Positions 32,512 to 40,501 of a DNA stretch of 57,577 nt are shown piece after piece. The stretch is taken from NCBI GenBank assembly GCA_964531735.1, contig CAZHGD010000026.1, forward strand, positions 1 to 57,577, given 5' to 3'. Position 1 is the first letter of the stretch. The number at the start of each line of letters is the position of its first letter. The stretch comes from CAZHGD01 sp964531735. Its GTDB lineage: Bacteria > Armatimonadota > UBA10988. The position numbers and the translations under genes were made by a program. The notes beneath the pieces are model-generated. The model was not told where the DNA came from. It saw only the letters and a program-made list of their open reading frames with translations, and ran no database searches.

Positions 32512-34377
32512 TTACCTCCGCACCACGCGCACGGTCACGCCGGCGGCCAGGAGCAGCACCAACGGCAGCAGCAAGGTCAGAATGACCACGAACTTCTTGC
32601 CCTTGGCGTCGATGACGATCGGCCGTTCTTGGCGGTCCTTCATCGGGTCCTTCGGCGCGATGCCGGTGACCTGCGCGTTGTCCGTCAGCCAACCGACCGC
32701 GTTGGCCACCACGTCGACGTTCTTGACGCCCTGGCTGGCCATCAGGTCGGACGGGAACTTGGCATCGCCGAACGCGACCACGCGGATGCGCTTCTTGTCG
32801 GTCTCGGCCGGCTTGTCCTTGTCCTTGTCCTTGGCGTCCTTCTTGGCCTCGTCCTTCGGGTCGGCGTCCTTGGTGCCGCTGGCCATGGCCACGGCCAACG
32901 GGCCGTTGGTCTTCGGACCGCCCTTGCCCTTCTCGGCATAGCTGGCGGAGCTGGCCTTGAGGAGTTCGGTGGTCTGGAAGTCGCCGGCGCCGGTGGCGGC
33001 CTTGAAGTAGCCCGACTTGAACGCCGCGCACAGGTAGCGGCGCGCCCGCTTGAAGACCTTGGTCACGTCGTGGTCGGCGTAGTCGGCGAGCAGGAAGATG
33101 TCGCCGCTGGCCACCGCCATCATGGCCGGATCGATGACCGTCTCCGCATGCCACTCGATGCCGTACTTGGCCAGCACCGTGCCGAGGTTGCCCTTGCCAC
33201 CCGCGTCCATGAAGGCCAGCAGGCGACCGCCGCCGGCCAGATAGGCATCCAGCCGCTTCAGCTCATCCTCGGTGTAGGGCAGGTTGGCGCCCACCGAGAC
33301 CAGCAGTGCCGCATCGGTCGGGATCGATGCCGTCTTCATCAGCTCCAGCGTCGCGCACTCGTAGCGGTCGTTGGTCAGCCGCGTCTTCAGCTCGCCGACT
33401 CCGTACTGGTCGCCGCCCTCCAAGCCGACTTCACCGCGGCCGGACAGGAAGTAGATCTTCCGCGAGCTCGGCTGCTGCAGCTTCAGCAGCGCCTTGGTGA
33501 TGTCGGCCTCTTCGGTGCCGCTCACACTCTCGCGCTGCTCGGGGTTGTTCTTCTTCCGCACCACCACCGCCGGGATCGCCGTCACGACGCCCTTCTCGGC
33601 CAGTTCGTTCGCTTCGCTGTCGATGTACGGGTCGAGGATGCGGATGGTCAGGTTCGGGCCGAGACGGCCGTAGTCTTCCAGCCGCTTGGTGACCACGTGC
33701 AGGTCCTGGTCGTTGCCGTACTTGCCGCGCGGGATCAGCGCGATCAGCTCGACCGGATCATCCTTCTTGATGCTCCCGACCAGGTTGGTGGTCTGGCTCG
33801 ACAACGAGTAGAACTTGTTCTTCGTCATGTCGAGCTTCAGGTAGCCCAGCCGCCGCGGGATGATGTAGTAGTTGGCGAGGAACAGCACCACCAACACCAG
33901 CAGCGTAACCACACCCGCGTTGAGCTGCAGGAGCGCACCCCGCGAGGTGCAGCCCTGCGAGATGGGCTCCCACCAGACCGCCACGCAGGCGGCCACACCC
34001 AGCAGCGCCAGGACCAGCAGCGCAATCTCGGTCTTGCCGAACGGCTGCTCGCCGATCTTTTGCACGACCAGCACGGCCAGCAGGCCGATGCCGATCAGCA
34101 GGCCCGCCAGGCCGCCGGCCAACTGCGCCCGTGGCCGGCCGCCCTCCTGCGGGCCCACCGCTTCGTTGAGCGGCTCCACCCACATGTAGGCCGCCGCGCC
34201 GGCGAGGATCGCGGCCAGGATGACCAGCCCGATCTGTACGCCGCTCCAGGCCCCGGGCTTCGCCCGGAGCATCAGGAGGTAGCCTGCGCAGACCAGTGCA
34301 CCCGCACTGGCCACGATACCGATCAGCAGTTCGGCCGTTGACAGGCCGCGCCCCTCAAGGTCATTACCGCGCGCCAT
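32512..34377 (-). CDS. GldG-like ABC auxiliary membrane protein
   Basis: 621 residues. Five membrane helices in the first 175 residues, then a periplasmic domain resembling the GldG/ABC_transp_aux family (YYIIPRRLGYLKLDMTKNKF; LSSQTTNLVGSIKKDDPVEL; SSRKIYFLSGRGEVGLEGG), a KDKDKDKD linker and a C-terminal membrane helix (LLLPLVLLLAAGVTV). GldG is the periplasmic partner of the GldAF transporter in gliding bacteria; homologues are also found in non-gliding bacteria. ATG 34377 has GGGAGG just upstream, and 12 bases separate it from the permease. Confidence 0.78.
   Translation of the reverse strand: MARGNDLEGRGLSTAELLIGIVASAGALVCAGYLLMLRAKPGAWSGVQIGLVILAAILAGAAAYMWVEPLNEAVGPQEGGRPRAQLAGGLAGLLIGIGLLAVLVVQKIGEQPFGKTEIALLVLALLGVAACVAVWWEPISQGCTSRGALLQLNAGVVTLLVLVVLFLANYYIIPRRLGYLKLDMTKNKFYSLSSQTTNLVGSIKKDDPVELIALIPRGKYGNDQDLHVVTKRLEDYGRLGPNLTIRILDPYIDSEANELAEKGVVTAIPAVVVRKKNNPEQRESVSGTEEADITKALLKLQQPSSRKIYFLSGRGEVGLEGGDQYGVGELKTRLTNDRYECATLELMKTASIPTDAALLVSVGANLPYTEDELKRLDAYLAGGGRLLAFMDAGGKGNLGTVLAKYGIEWHAETVIDPAMMAVASGDIFLLADYADHDVTKVFKRARRYLCAAFKSGYFKAATGAGDFQTTELLKASSASYAEKGKGGPKTNGPLAVAMASGTKDADPKDEAKKDAKDKDKDKPAETDKKRIRVVAFGDAKFPSDLMASQGVKNVDVVANAVGWLTDNAQVTGIAPKDPMKDRQERPIVIDAKGKKFVVILTLLLPLVLLLAAGVTVRVVRR
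32815..32832. repeat. Hexanucleotide microsatellite GTCCTT x3
   Basis: Three copies of the same unit that is repeated six times in the neighbouring gene, here coding for the Lys-Asp linker of the GldG-like protein. Confidence 0.9.
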
Positions 34378-34389
34378 AGTCCGCCTCCC

Positions 34390-35109
34390 TTAGCGCCAGC
34401 GGCTCGAGGCGATGGTCTGCTTCGCCGCGAACAGGAAGAACACGATGAACGACAGGTACCAGGCCGTGTCGGGCAGCGTGATCACGCCGCGCCAGAAGTC
34501 CTCGTGGTGCTTCATCATGCTCCACCAGGCCACGGCCTCGCCCCACTTGCCCGACTCGTTGAAGAACCGCGCCAGCCAGATGACCAGCAGGCCGACGATG
34601 CTGGTGATGGCCGAGACGATCTGCGAGTTGGTCAGCGAGCTCATCCACAGCCCGAACCCGAGGCAGTACCCACTGAACAGCAGGAAGCCGACATAGCCGG
34701 CCAGGATGGGCCCCCAGTCGGGCGTGCCGATCACCGACAAGGTCAGCGGGTAGATCAGCGAACCGATCATCAGCGCCACGCAGTACAGGAACGCCGCCAG
34801 GTACTTGCCGGCGACCAGCTCCCATTCCGACAGCGGACTGGTCAGCAGGAGCTCGATGGTGCCGACGCCCTGGTCGCCGCCGCGTTCACCGGCCAAGAGG
34901 CGCATGGTCAACAGCGGCAGCACCATCACCAGCAGGATGGCGCAGTTCCGGAACACCGGGTCCATGCTGCTGGTCGCCTGCGGCTGCGAGATGATCAGCC
35001 AGAAGATGACCCCGGCGAAGAGCAGCCAGCAGCCCATCACCACATAGCCTACCGCGGAGGTGAAGTAGGCCATGAACTCGCGCATCGCGATGGTCCAGAT
35101 GTTGCGCAT
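34390..35109 (-). CDS. ABC-2 type permease (GldF-like)
   Basis: 239 residues with six hydrophobic segments. The first is preceded by the amphipathic AMREFMAYFTSAVGYVVMG, and LLTMRLLAGERGGDQGVGTIELLLTS is the conserved loop after the second helix of ABC-2 permeases. Pairs with the ATPase gene upstream: the permease ATG overlaps the ATPase stop codon by one base (TGATG); GTG 35112 is an alternative start. Transport substrate unknown. Confidence 0.85.
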   Translation of the reverse strand: MRNIWTIAMREFMAYFTSAVGYVVMGCWLLFAGVIFWLIISQPQATSSMDPVFRNCAILLVMVLPLLTMRLLAGERGGDQGVGTIELLLTSPLSEWELVAGKYLAAFLYCVALMIGSLIYPLTLSVIGTPDWGPILAGYVGFLLFSGYCLGFGLWMSSLTNSQIVSAITSIVGLLVIWLARFFNESGKWGEAVAWWSMMKHHEDFWRGVITLPDTAWYLSFIVFFLFAAKQTIASSRWR

Positions 35110-36080
35110 CACGCCGCCTCCGTGACAGGCGCCGCGGCATCGTCGGTGGTCAGTTCCACGAAGATGTCCTCCAGCGACTTCATCGCCATATCCAGCCGCA
35201 GCAGGCCAAAGCCGCCGCCCACCACCGCGGCGGCAATCGCCTCGCGGACGTCCTGGCTGGCCTCGACCCGCAGGCGCGACGCGCCCGCCGGCAGTTCGCC
35301 GCCGCCTTCGGAATGGACCGAGACGGCGTCGACCCCGGCCACCGGCCGCAGCACCGACTGCACATCGGACGCGCTGCCGCGCACGTCCACCTCGATCAAC
35401 TGCTTGCGCGAGGCGGCGTACTTGCGCAGGTTGGCCGGCGTGTCATTGGCCACGATGTGGCCCTTGTTGATCATCAGCACGCGGTCGCAGGTGAGCTCCA
35501 CCTCCGGCAGGATGTGCGTGCTCAGAATGATGGTGTGGTTGCCGGCCAGCGACTTGATGTACTCGCGCACCTCGCGGATCTGCGCCGGGTCCAAGCTGGC
35601 GGTCGGCTCGTCGAGGATGACCACCTCCGGATCGCTGATCAGCGCCTGGGCCAGACCGACCCGCTGGCGGTACCCGCGCGAGAGCTTGCCGACGATGTCA
35701 CGCCGGCGATGCTCCAACCCGCAGTTCGCCACCACCTCGTTCAGCCGGCTGCGCAGCTTCGAGCGGTCGAGGCCCTTCAGCTTGCCCATGTACGTCAGGT
35801 ATTGGTCGACGCTCATGTCCAGGTAGAGCGGCACGTTCTCGGGGAGATAGCCCAGGTGCCGGCGGACCTGAATGGAGTCCTCGACGACATCGAATCCGGC
35901 CACGCGGGCCACCCCGGAGGTCATCGGCAGGAAGCACGTCAGGATCCGCATCGTGGTCGTCTTCCCAGCCCCGTTGGGACCGAGGAAACCGACGATCTCC
36001 CCCTTTTCAACCTCAAACGACACCTCGTCCACGGCCGTTCGCCGGCCATAGTTCTTGACGAGGTCCTCCACCACAATCAT
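35109..36080 (-). CDS. ABC transporter ATPase subunit
   Basis: 323 residues. Walker A GPNGAGKTTT, Q-loop region LGYLPENVPLY, signature LSRGYRQRVGLAQAL and Walker B VVILDEPTASLDPAQ are intact, with the H-loop in LSTHILPEV. The C-terminal 90 residues are the regulatory extension typical of GldA/NosF-type export ATPases. ATG 36080 has a strong AAGGAGG at 36088-36094; a TTG 6 bases upstream is an alternative. First gene of the ATPase-permease-GldG-DUF4340 operon, reading away from a promoter at 36219-36247. Confidence 0.92.
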   Translation of the reverse strand: MIVVEDLVKNYGRRTAVDEVSFEVEKGEIVGFLGPNGAGKTTTMRILTCFLPMTSGVARVAGFDVVEDSIQVRRHLGYLPENVPLYLDMSVDQYLTYMGKLKGLDRSKLRSRLNEVVANCGLEHRRRDIVGKLSRGYRQRVGLAQALISDPEVVILDEPTASLDPAQIREVREYIKSLAGNHTIILSTHILPEVELTCDRVLMINKGHIVANDTPANLRKYAASRKQLIEVDVRGSASDVQSVLRPVAGVDAVSVHSEGGGELPAGASRLRVEASQDVREAIAAAVVGGGFGLLRLDMAMKSLEDIFVELTTDDAAAPVTEAA

Positions 36081-36176
36081 GCGCAAACCTCCTTACCCGC
36101 AGCGGGTCGCCGGCCCATTCCGCGAAGCCACGGGAGAAGTCGCCTCTTAGCTCGGCCGCATTACAGCCCGGAAGGC

Positions 36177-36212
36177 AAAACCGCGCGAGCCGCCAGAGGG
36201 GGCGTCGCGCGG
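36177..36212 (-). terminator. Intrinsic-terminator-like hairpin
   Basis: On the minus strand an 8-bp stem CCGCGCGA/TCGCGCGG (36181-36188 with 36205-36212) continues inward with CGCC/GGCG after a 2-base bulge and is followed by TTTT (36177-36180). It lies about 70 bases after the stop of the beta-lactamase-fold hydrolase gene and would end its transcript, but it also falls at the very start of the mRNA from the promoter at 36219-36247. Confidence 0.55.
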
Positions 36213-36218
36213 TGTTTC

Positions 36219-36247
36219 AGGTTAGCAGCGCCCTCAGCGAGAGTCAA
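36219..36247 (-). promoter_or_regulatory. Promoter of the ABC-Gld operon
   Basis: On the minus strand TTGACT (36242-36247), a 17-base spacer and TAACCT (36219-36224). Predicted start near 36212, about 130 bases before ATG 36080. The transcript would begin with the hairpin at 36181-36212. Confidence 0.5.
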
Positions 36248-36283
36248 TCGCGGGCCGAAAGCGTGACCGGTTTGTGACCTGGC

Positions 36284-37324
36284 TCAGCCGCTTGCCAACC
36301 GGGCCGCCGCGTTCACCCAGGCCGGCCGCCGGTCGTACAGCCGGCGGTTGTCGCGGCTCGGGTGGACTCGGTTGGTCAGCAGCGCCACGACCAGCCGCCG
36401 CGCCGGACAGACCCACAGGAGCGTCCCGGTGAACCCGTCGTGGCCAAACGCCAGCGGGTCGCCCGATTCGTAGTCCAACCGCTTCCACCCCAACCAGAAC
36501 TGCCTGGCCGCGACGTCGTGCCGCTCGGCGAACAGCAGCCGCCGCGTGGCCTCGGCCAGCAGCCGGCCGCTCAGCAGCGCCTGCCCGAAGCGACCCACCG
36601 CCGCCACCGTGCCGAACAGGCCCGCGTGTCCGGCCACGCCCGCGCAGGCGTAGGCGTTCTCGTCGTGCACTTCGCCCCGCATCACCCGCTGCCGCCACGG
36701 GCAGTCCTCGGTCGCCACCGCCGACGCCGCCGGTACGGGGCCGTAGCCCAACTCGTCGGCCAGCCCGAGCGGCGCCAAGACACGCTCGGCCAGGTACCGG
36801 TCCTGCCGCTGGCCGGTCACCTGCTCGACGAGGAAACCGAGCGTCATGAAGCCCAGGTCGGAGTAGGTCACCCGGCTGCCCGGCGTGGTCTCGAGGCCGG
36901 CTTGCAGCACGCGCCGCTGCATCTCCTCGCGCGTGCCACTGCTCTCGTAGAGCCGTAGGAACGGCGCCAGGCCCGCCGTGTGGGTCAGCAGGTGCCGCAC
37001 CGTCACCGCGCCCTTGCCCCACTGCGCCAGCTCCGGCAGGTACTCCGCCGCCGCCGCGTCCAGTGCGACCCGCCCGTCCTCCACCAACGCCATCACACAG
37101 GAGGTGGTGCTGATCGCCTTGGTCACCGAGGCCAGATCGAACCGCTGGTCGCGGCGCAACGGCTCGCGCTGCGGCACCTCGGCGGCCCAGCCGTGGCAGT
37201 CATGCACCACCACCTCACCGGCCACCGCGATCCAGGCGGCGCCGCCCGGCGCGGCGCCGCCGTCCAGACCGGCGCACACCCAGGACCACCAGTCCGCCCA
37301 GTTGGTCACGGCCCGCTGGTCCAT
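36284..37324 (-). CDS. Beta-lactamase-fold serine hydrolase (class C/DD-peptidase family)
   Basis: 346-residue S12-type hydrolase. Catalytic motif 1 SVTK (in FDLASVTKAIS), motif 2 YSD (in VTYSDLGFM, where Tyr-x-Asn/Asp is expected) and motif 3 equivalent HDG in FGHDGFTGTLLW are visible. No signal peptide, so it is probably cytoplasmic and an esterase or amidase rather than a penicillin-binding protein. ATG 37324 with GGAGGG 8 bases upstream is preferred over GTG 37330. It lies right after the sensor kinase-like gene, with which it is tightly linked. Confidence 0.82.
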   Translation of the reverse strand: MDQRAVTNWADWWSWVCAGLDGGAAPGGAAWIAVAGEVVVHDCHGWAAEVPQREPLRRDQRFDLASVTKAISTTSCVMALVEDGRVALDAAAAEYLPELAQWGKGAVTVRHLLTHTAGLAPFLRLYESSGTREEMQRRVLQAGLETTPGSRVTYSDLGFMTLGFLVEQVTGQRQDRYLAERVLAPLGLADELGYGPVPAASAVATEDCPWRQRVMRGEVHDENAYACAGVAGHAGLFGTVAAVGRFGQALLSGRLLAEATRRLLFAERHDVAARQFWLGWKRLDYESGDPLAFGHDGFTGTLLWVCPARRLVVALLTNRVHPSRDNRRLYDRRPAWVNAAARLASG

Positions 37325-37326
37325 GC

Positions 37327-39351
37327 TCACTTCCCTCCATCGGCCGACAGGCAGCGCCGCAGTAGCGAAGCCAGCTCGGCTGGGGCATAGGGCTTGTGCA
37401 GGAAGGCGTTGGCGCCGTGGAAGCTGTCGAGGGCGGCTTCGCCGTGGTTGTAGCCACTCGTCAGCACCACGGGCAGCGTCAGGCCCGAGCTGCGGATCTC
37501 GCGCAGCACCGCCTCGCCGCCCATGCCCGGCATCGCCAGATCGAGCAGTACGGCGCTGATCTGGTTGGCCGGGTCGCCCAGCAGGTCGAGCGCCTCGCGC
37601 CCGCCCGGCGCGCCGAGCACGCCGAAACCAGCTCGCCGCAGCACCCGCATCGTCACGCTCAGCACCGCCTCCTCGTCATCCACCACCAACACCGTCGGCG
37701 CCGTGGCGGTCTCGTCCGGCGCCGCGGGCGCCGTCTCCGGCGTCGTCGGCAGCGGCAACCAGACGCGCACGGTCGTGCCTCGGCCGGCGGTGCTGCGTAG
37801 CGTCACCTGGCCGCCGTGGTTGGCCACGATGCCTTGCACGGCGGACAGCCCCAGGCCGCGGCCGCCGACCTTGGTGGTGAAGAACGGGTCGAAGGCGCGC
37901 CGACGCGTCGCCTCGTCCATGCCGCCGCCGGTGTCCGCCACGGTCAGGCAGCAGTACCGTCCGCTGGGCACATCGTCGGCCTCGGCGACGCTGCTTGGTG
38001 GCACCTCGGCCAGTGCCAGGTCCACCGTCACTCGGCCGACGTGGTCGCCGATGGCCTCGATCGCGTTCCGCAGGAGGCATTCGAGCACTTCGCGTACCTG
38101 CTGGGGATCCGCGGCCAGCGCCGGCAGGGCGGCGCTACCGGTGATGCCCACCTCCAGCGACGGCGGTAGCTGCAGACGGAAGTCGCCAACGCAGGACCGC
38201 ACGAGCTGCGGCAGATCGAGCGGCGCCTTCGCGGGCGCCGCACCACCGGCGAAGGCGTGCATCTGGGTGGTCAGGCGACCCAGGTGCTCCGCCGCCTGGA
38301 GCACGGCCAACAGACAGTCGTGAGCCGGTGTCCCGGCCGGCACCTCGCCCAGCGCGATGTCGGCGTTGCCCACAATCACCGTCAGACCGTTGTTGAAGTC
38401 ACGGGCCACGGCGCCGGCCATCTGGCCGAGTGACTCCAGGCGTTCGGCGCGTTGCCGGCGCTCCTCCAGCCGGCGCCGCTCCTGCTCCGCCAGGTGGTGC
38501 TCGGTGACATCATCGAAGATGGCCACGGTGCCCACCGGCTGGTCCGCGCTGTCACGCAACCGCCGCAGCTTGACGGAGAAGTGGCGCAGACCCTTGACCG
38601 TCTCCAGGTTCGCGTGGTGCGAGCCCTCGTCGCGTCGCCCGGCCGCCAAGGTGGCCAATGGTTCGGCCAGGACCGCGATGACGCGGTCGAGCGCCGCCTC
38701 GCCACCGTGCATCGCGCCGGTGACCTCGGTCCCGGCGAACACGCGCGCCGCCACGCGGTTGGCGTTCACCACGCGCTGCGCCAGGTCGAGCAGCAGCACC
38801 GGCTGGTCCAGGCTCTCGAAGACGGTCAGGTAGCGCGTGCGCTGATCGGTCATCCAGCGGGTGCCGGCCTCCAGCTCAGCCAGACGAGCGCTCTCGGAGA
38901 ACCGCGTCCACTCCACGCAGAAGCCGATCTCCACGCGGTCGAAGAACCGCTCCACGAACCGCTGACGCCGCGCCCCGTCGGCGTCGCTCAGCCCCGCGGC
39001 CAGCACCAGGTCGACATAGGCCTGGCGGAAGTACTTCATCAAGCCGAGGAACAACTCGATGGTGACGCCGCGCGCGCGGTGCCGTTGCGCCTCGCGAATC
39101 CCGAACGCGGCGGCGGGATCGTCCTGGTGGTCATCCTCCGGGTCCAACTCGGGCACCACGCTGGTCGCGGCCAGTAGCTGCGTCAGCGCCTGGCTCAGAC
39201 CGCGCACGGCCTGGCGCCAGGCCGACGCCTGAGTCGAGGCGTAGCGCGTGTAGCCCCGCTCCTGCGCCAGGTCGATGACCTGGCGCAGGAGCCAGTCCTC
39301 ACTCGCGGTGACCAACTGAGCCAGCCCGGCCAACTGCGCGCCTTGGGACAC
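37327..39351 (-). CDS. Sensor histidine kinase-receiver hybrid lacking the phospho-accepting His
   Basis: 674 residues: an RsbRD-like N-terminal helical sensor domain (about 10-160; HRARGVTIELFLGLMKYFRQ), a PAS-like region (175-285), a dimerisation helix, a HATPase domain with N-box Asn429 (LLRNAIEAI), DTGGGM, DPFFTTK and GGRGLGLSAV, and a C-terminal receiver (about 553-670) with Asp604 in LLDLAMPG and Lys653 in HKPY. The H-box reads LGQMAGAVARDFNNGL where the family has a His before D-F-N-N: residue 317 is Arg, so normal autophosphorylation should fail. GTG 39351 has GGAGGT 6 bases upstream. Confidence 0.85.
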   Translation of the reverse strand: MSQGAQLAGLAQLVTASEDWLLRQVIDLAQERGYTRYASTQASAWRQAVRGLSQALTQLLAATSVVPELDPEDDHQDDPAAAFGIREAQRHRARGVTIELFLGLMKYFRQAYVDLVLAAGLSDADGARRQRFVERFFDRVEIGFCVEWTRFSESARLAELEAGTRWMTDQRTRYLTVFESLDQPVLLLDLAQRVVNANRVAARVFAGTEVTGAMHGGEAALDRVIAVLAEPLATLAAGRRDEGSHHANLETVKGLRHFSVKLRRLRDSADQPVGTVAIFDDVTEHHLAEQERRRLEERRQRAERLESLGQMAGAVARDFNNGLTVIVGNADIALGEVPAGTPAHDCLLAVLQAAEHLGRLTTQMHAFAGGAAPAKAPLDLPQLVRSCVGDFRLQLPPSLEVGITGSAALPALAADPQQVREVLECLLRNAIEAIGDHVGRVTVDLALAEVPPSSVAEADDVPSGRYCCLTVADTGGGMDEATRRRAFDPFFTTKVGGRGLGLSAVQGIVANHGGQVTLRSTAGRGTTVRVWLPLPTTPETAPAAPDETATAPTVLVVDDEEAVLSVTMRVLRRAGFGVLGAPGGREALDLLGDPANQISAVLLDLAMPGMGGEAVLREIRSSGLTLPVVLTSGYNHGEAALDSFHGANAFLHKPYAPAELASLLRRCLSADGGK

Positions 39352-39387
39352 GTGACCACCTCCGCTGACCCACTACGGCCGATCCAC

Positions 39388-40458
39388 TCAGATGCTGACC
39401 TCGCGGCCGGCCTCCGCCGAGCGGTAGACACCGTCGAGGATGCGCAGGCAGGCCAGCGCCTCCTCGCCCGGCACCGGCACCGGACCGTCGTCCAGAATGC
39501 AGCGGCAGAACAGCTCCACTTCCCGGTGGTGCGAGCGCACGTTCGGCACCGTGGTCGGGGCGATCTCGAGCAACTGCATCGAGCTCTCGGTGTAGAGCCG
39601 CGGCGGATCGAGCACCAGGCCGCCTTGGTCGCCCAGGATGGTGGCGTTGTAGATGTCGGCCGGCAGGTTCGCCGCGAAGCTGCTCTCAATGACCACCGTC
39701 GCGCCGTTCTCGAACCGCACCAGTGCGGTGGCGAAGTCCTCCACCGTGAACTTGGTGTGGTCCCATTGCCCCATCAGGCCCAGCACATCGCCGCGCGGGC
39801 CGAACTTGGCGTAGGTCGCACCGGACACGGCCACCGGCTTCGGATAGCCCATCAGGTAGAGCGTCGTGTCCAGCACGTGCACGCCGATGTCGATCAGCGG
39901 CCCGCCGCCCTGCTTGGCCTTGTCGATGAACACGCCCCAGCCCGGGATGCCGCGCCGGCGCAGCGCTTGGGCGCGCGCCCAGTAGACATTGCCCAGCCGG
40001 CCCTCGTCGACGAGCTTCTTCAGCGCCTGCGTGTTGCCGTCGAACCGCCGGTTCAGTCCGCACATCAGCTTGCGCCCGGCCTTCGCCGCGGCGGCGACCA
40101 TCTGTTCACCGTGCGCCACGGTGTCGGCCAGCGGCTTCTCGACCAGCACGTGCTTGCCCGCCTGCAACGCCGCGATGGTCGGTTCGTGGTGGTACAGGTT
40201 CGGCGTGCAGACGCTGACCAGGTCGATGTCGTCGCGATCGAGCAGGTCATTCAGCTCCGTGTAGACATGCGGGATGCTGAACTGCGCCGCGGCCTTCTTG
40301 GCGATCTCCTCGTTGACGTCGAAGACGCCCACCAGCTCGCAGAGGTCCGGTATGGCGGCATAGCCCGGCAGATGCGCGGCGACCGCGATGCCGCCGGCCC
40401 CAATGATGCCCACGCCCAACTTGCCCGACTTGCCCTTCTTCTTGCCCTTGGACGGCAT
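39388..40458 (-). CDS. Gfo/Idh/MocA family oxidoreductase
   Basis: 356-residue NAD(P)-dependent sugar or inositol dehydrogenase-like protein. A basic N-terminus (PSKGKKKGKSGK) precedes the Rossmann motif GVGIIGAGGIAVAAHLPGY; the conserved EKP of the family is in HVLVEKPLADT; and DIGVHVLDTTLYLMG holds the Asp-His pair of the substrate site. ATG 40458 is preceded by AGGAG. Between the sensor kinase-like gene and the antiporter. Substrate unknown; neighbours suggest an amino-sugar or cyclitol pathway. Confidence 0.88.
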   Translation of the reverse strand: MPSKGKKKGKSGKLGVGIIGAGGIAVAAHLPGYAAIPDLCELVGVFDVNEEIAKKAAAQFSIPHVYTELNDLLDRDDIDLVSVCTPNLYHHEPTIAALQAGKHVLVEKPLADTVAHGEQMVAAAAKAGRKLMCGLNRRFDGNTQALKKLVDEGRLGNVYWARAQALRRRGIPGWGVFIDKAKQGGGPLIDIGVHVLDTTLYLMGYPKPVAVSGATYAKFGPRGDVLGLMGQWDHTKFTVEDFATALVRFENGATVVIESSFAANLPADIYNATILGDQGGLVLDPPRLYTESSMQLLEIAPTTVPNVRSHHREVELFCRCILDDGPVPVPGEEALACLRILDGVYRSAEAGREVSI

Positions 40459-40501
40459 CGCTCTTCTCCTCGCTGTTGGCACCCGCCCACGCGGGCCCGC
40501 C

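Noticed and set aside
29056..34341. A 1761-codon open frame on the plus strand opposite the Gld operon
   Set aside because: It is antisense to several well-supported minus-strand genes; long shadow frames are common at this GC content, and its translation is compositionally odd (His/Arg/Gln/Leu-rich) with no domain.
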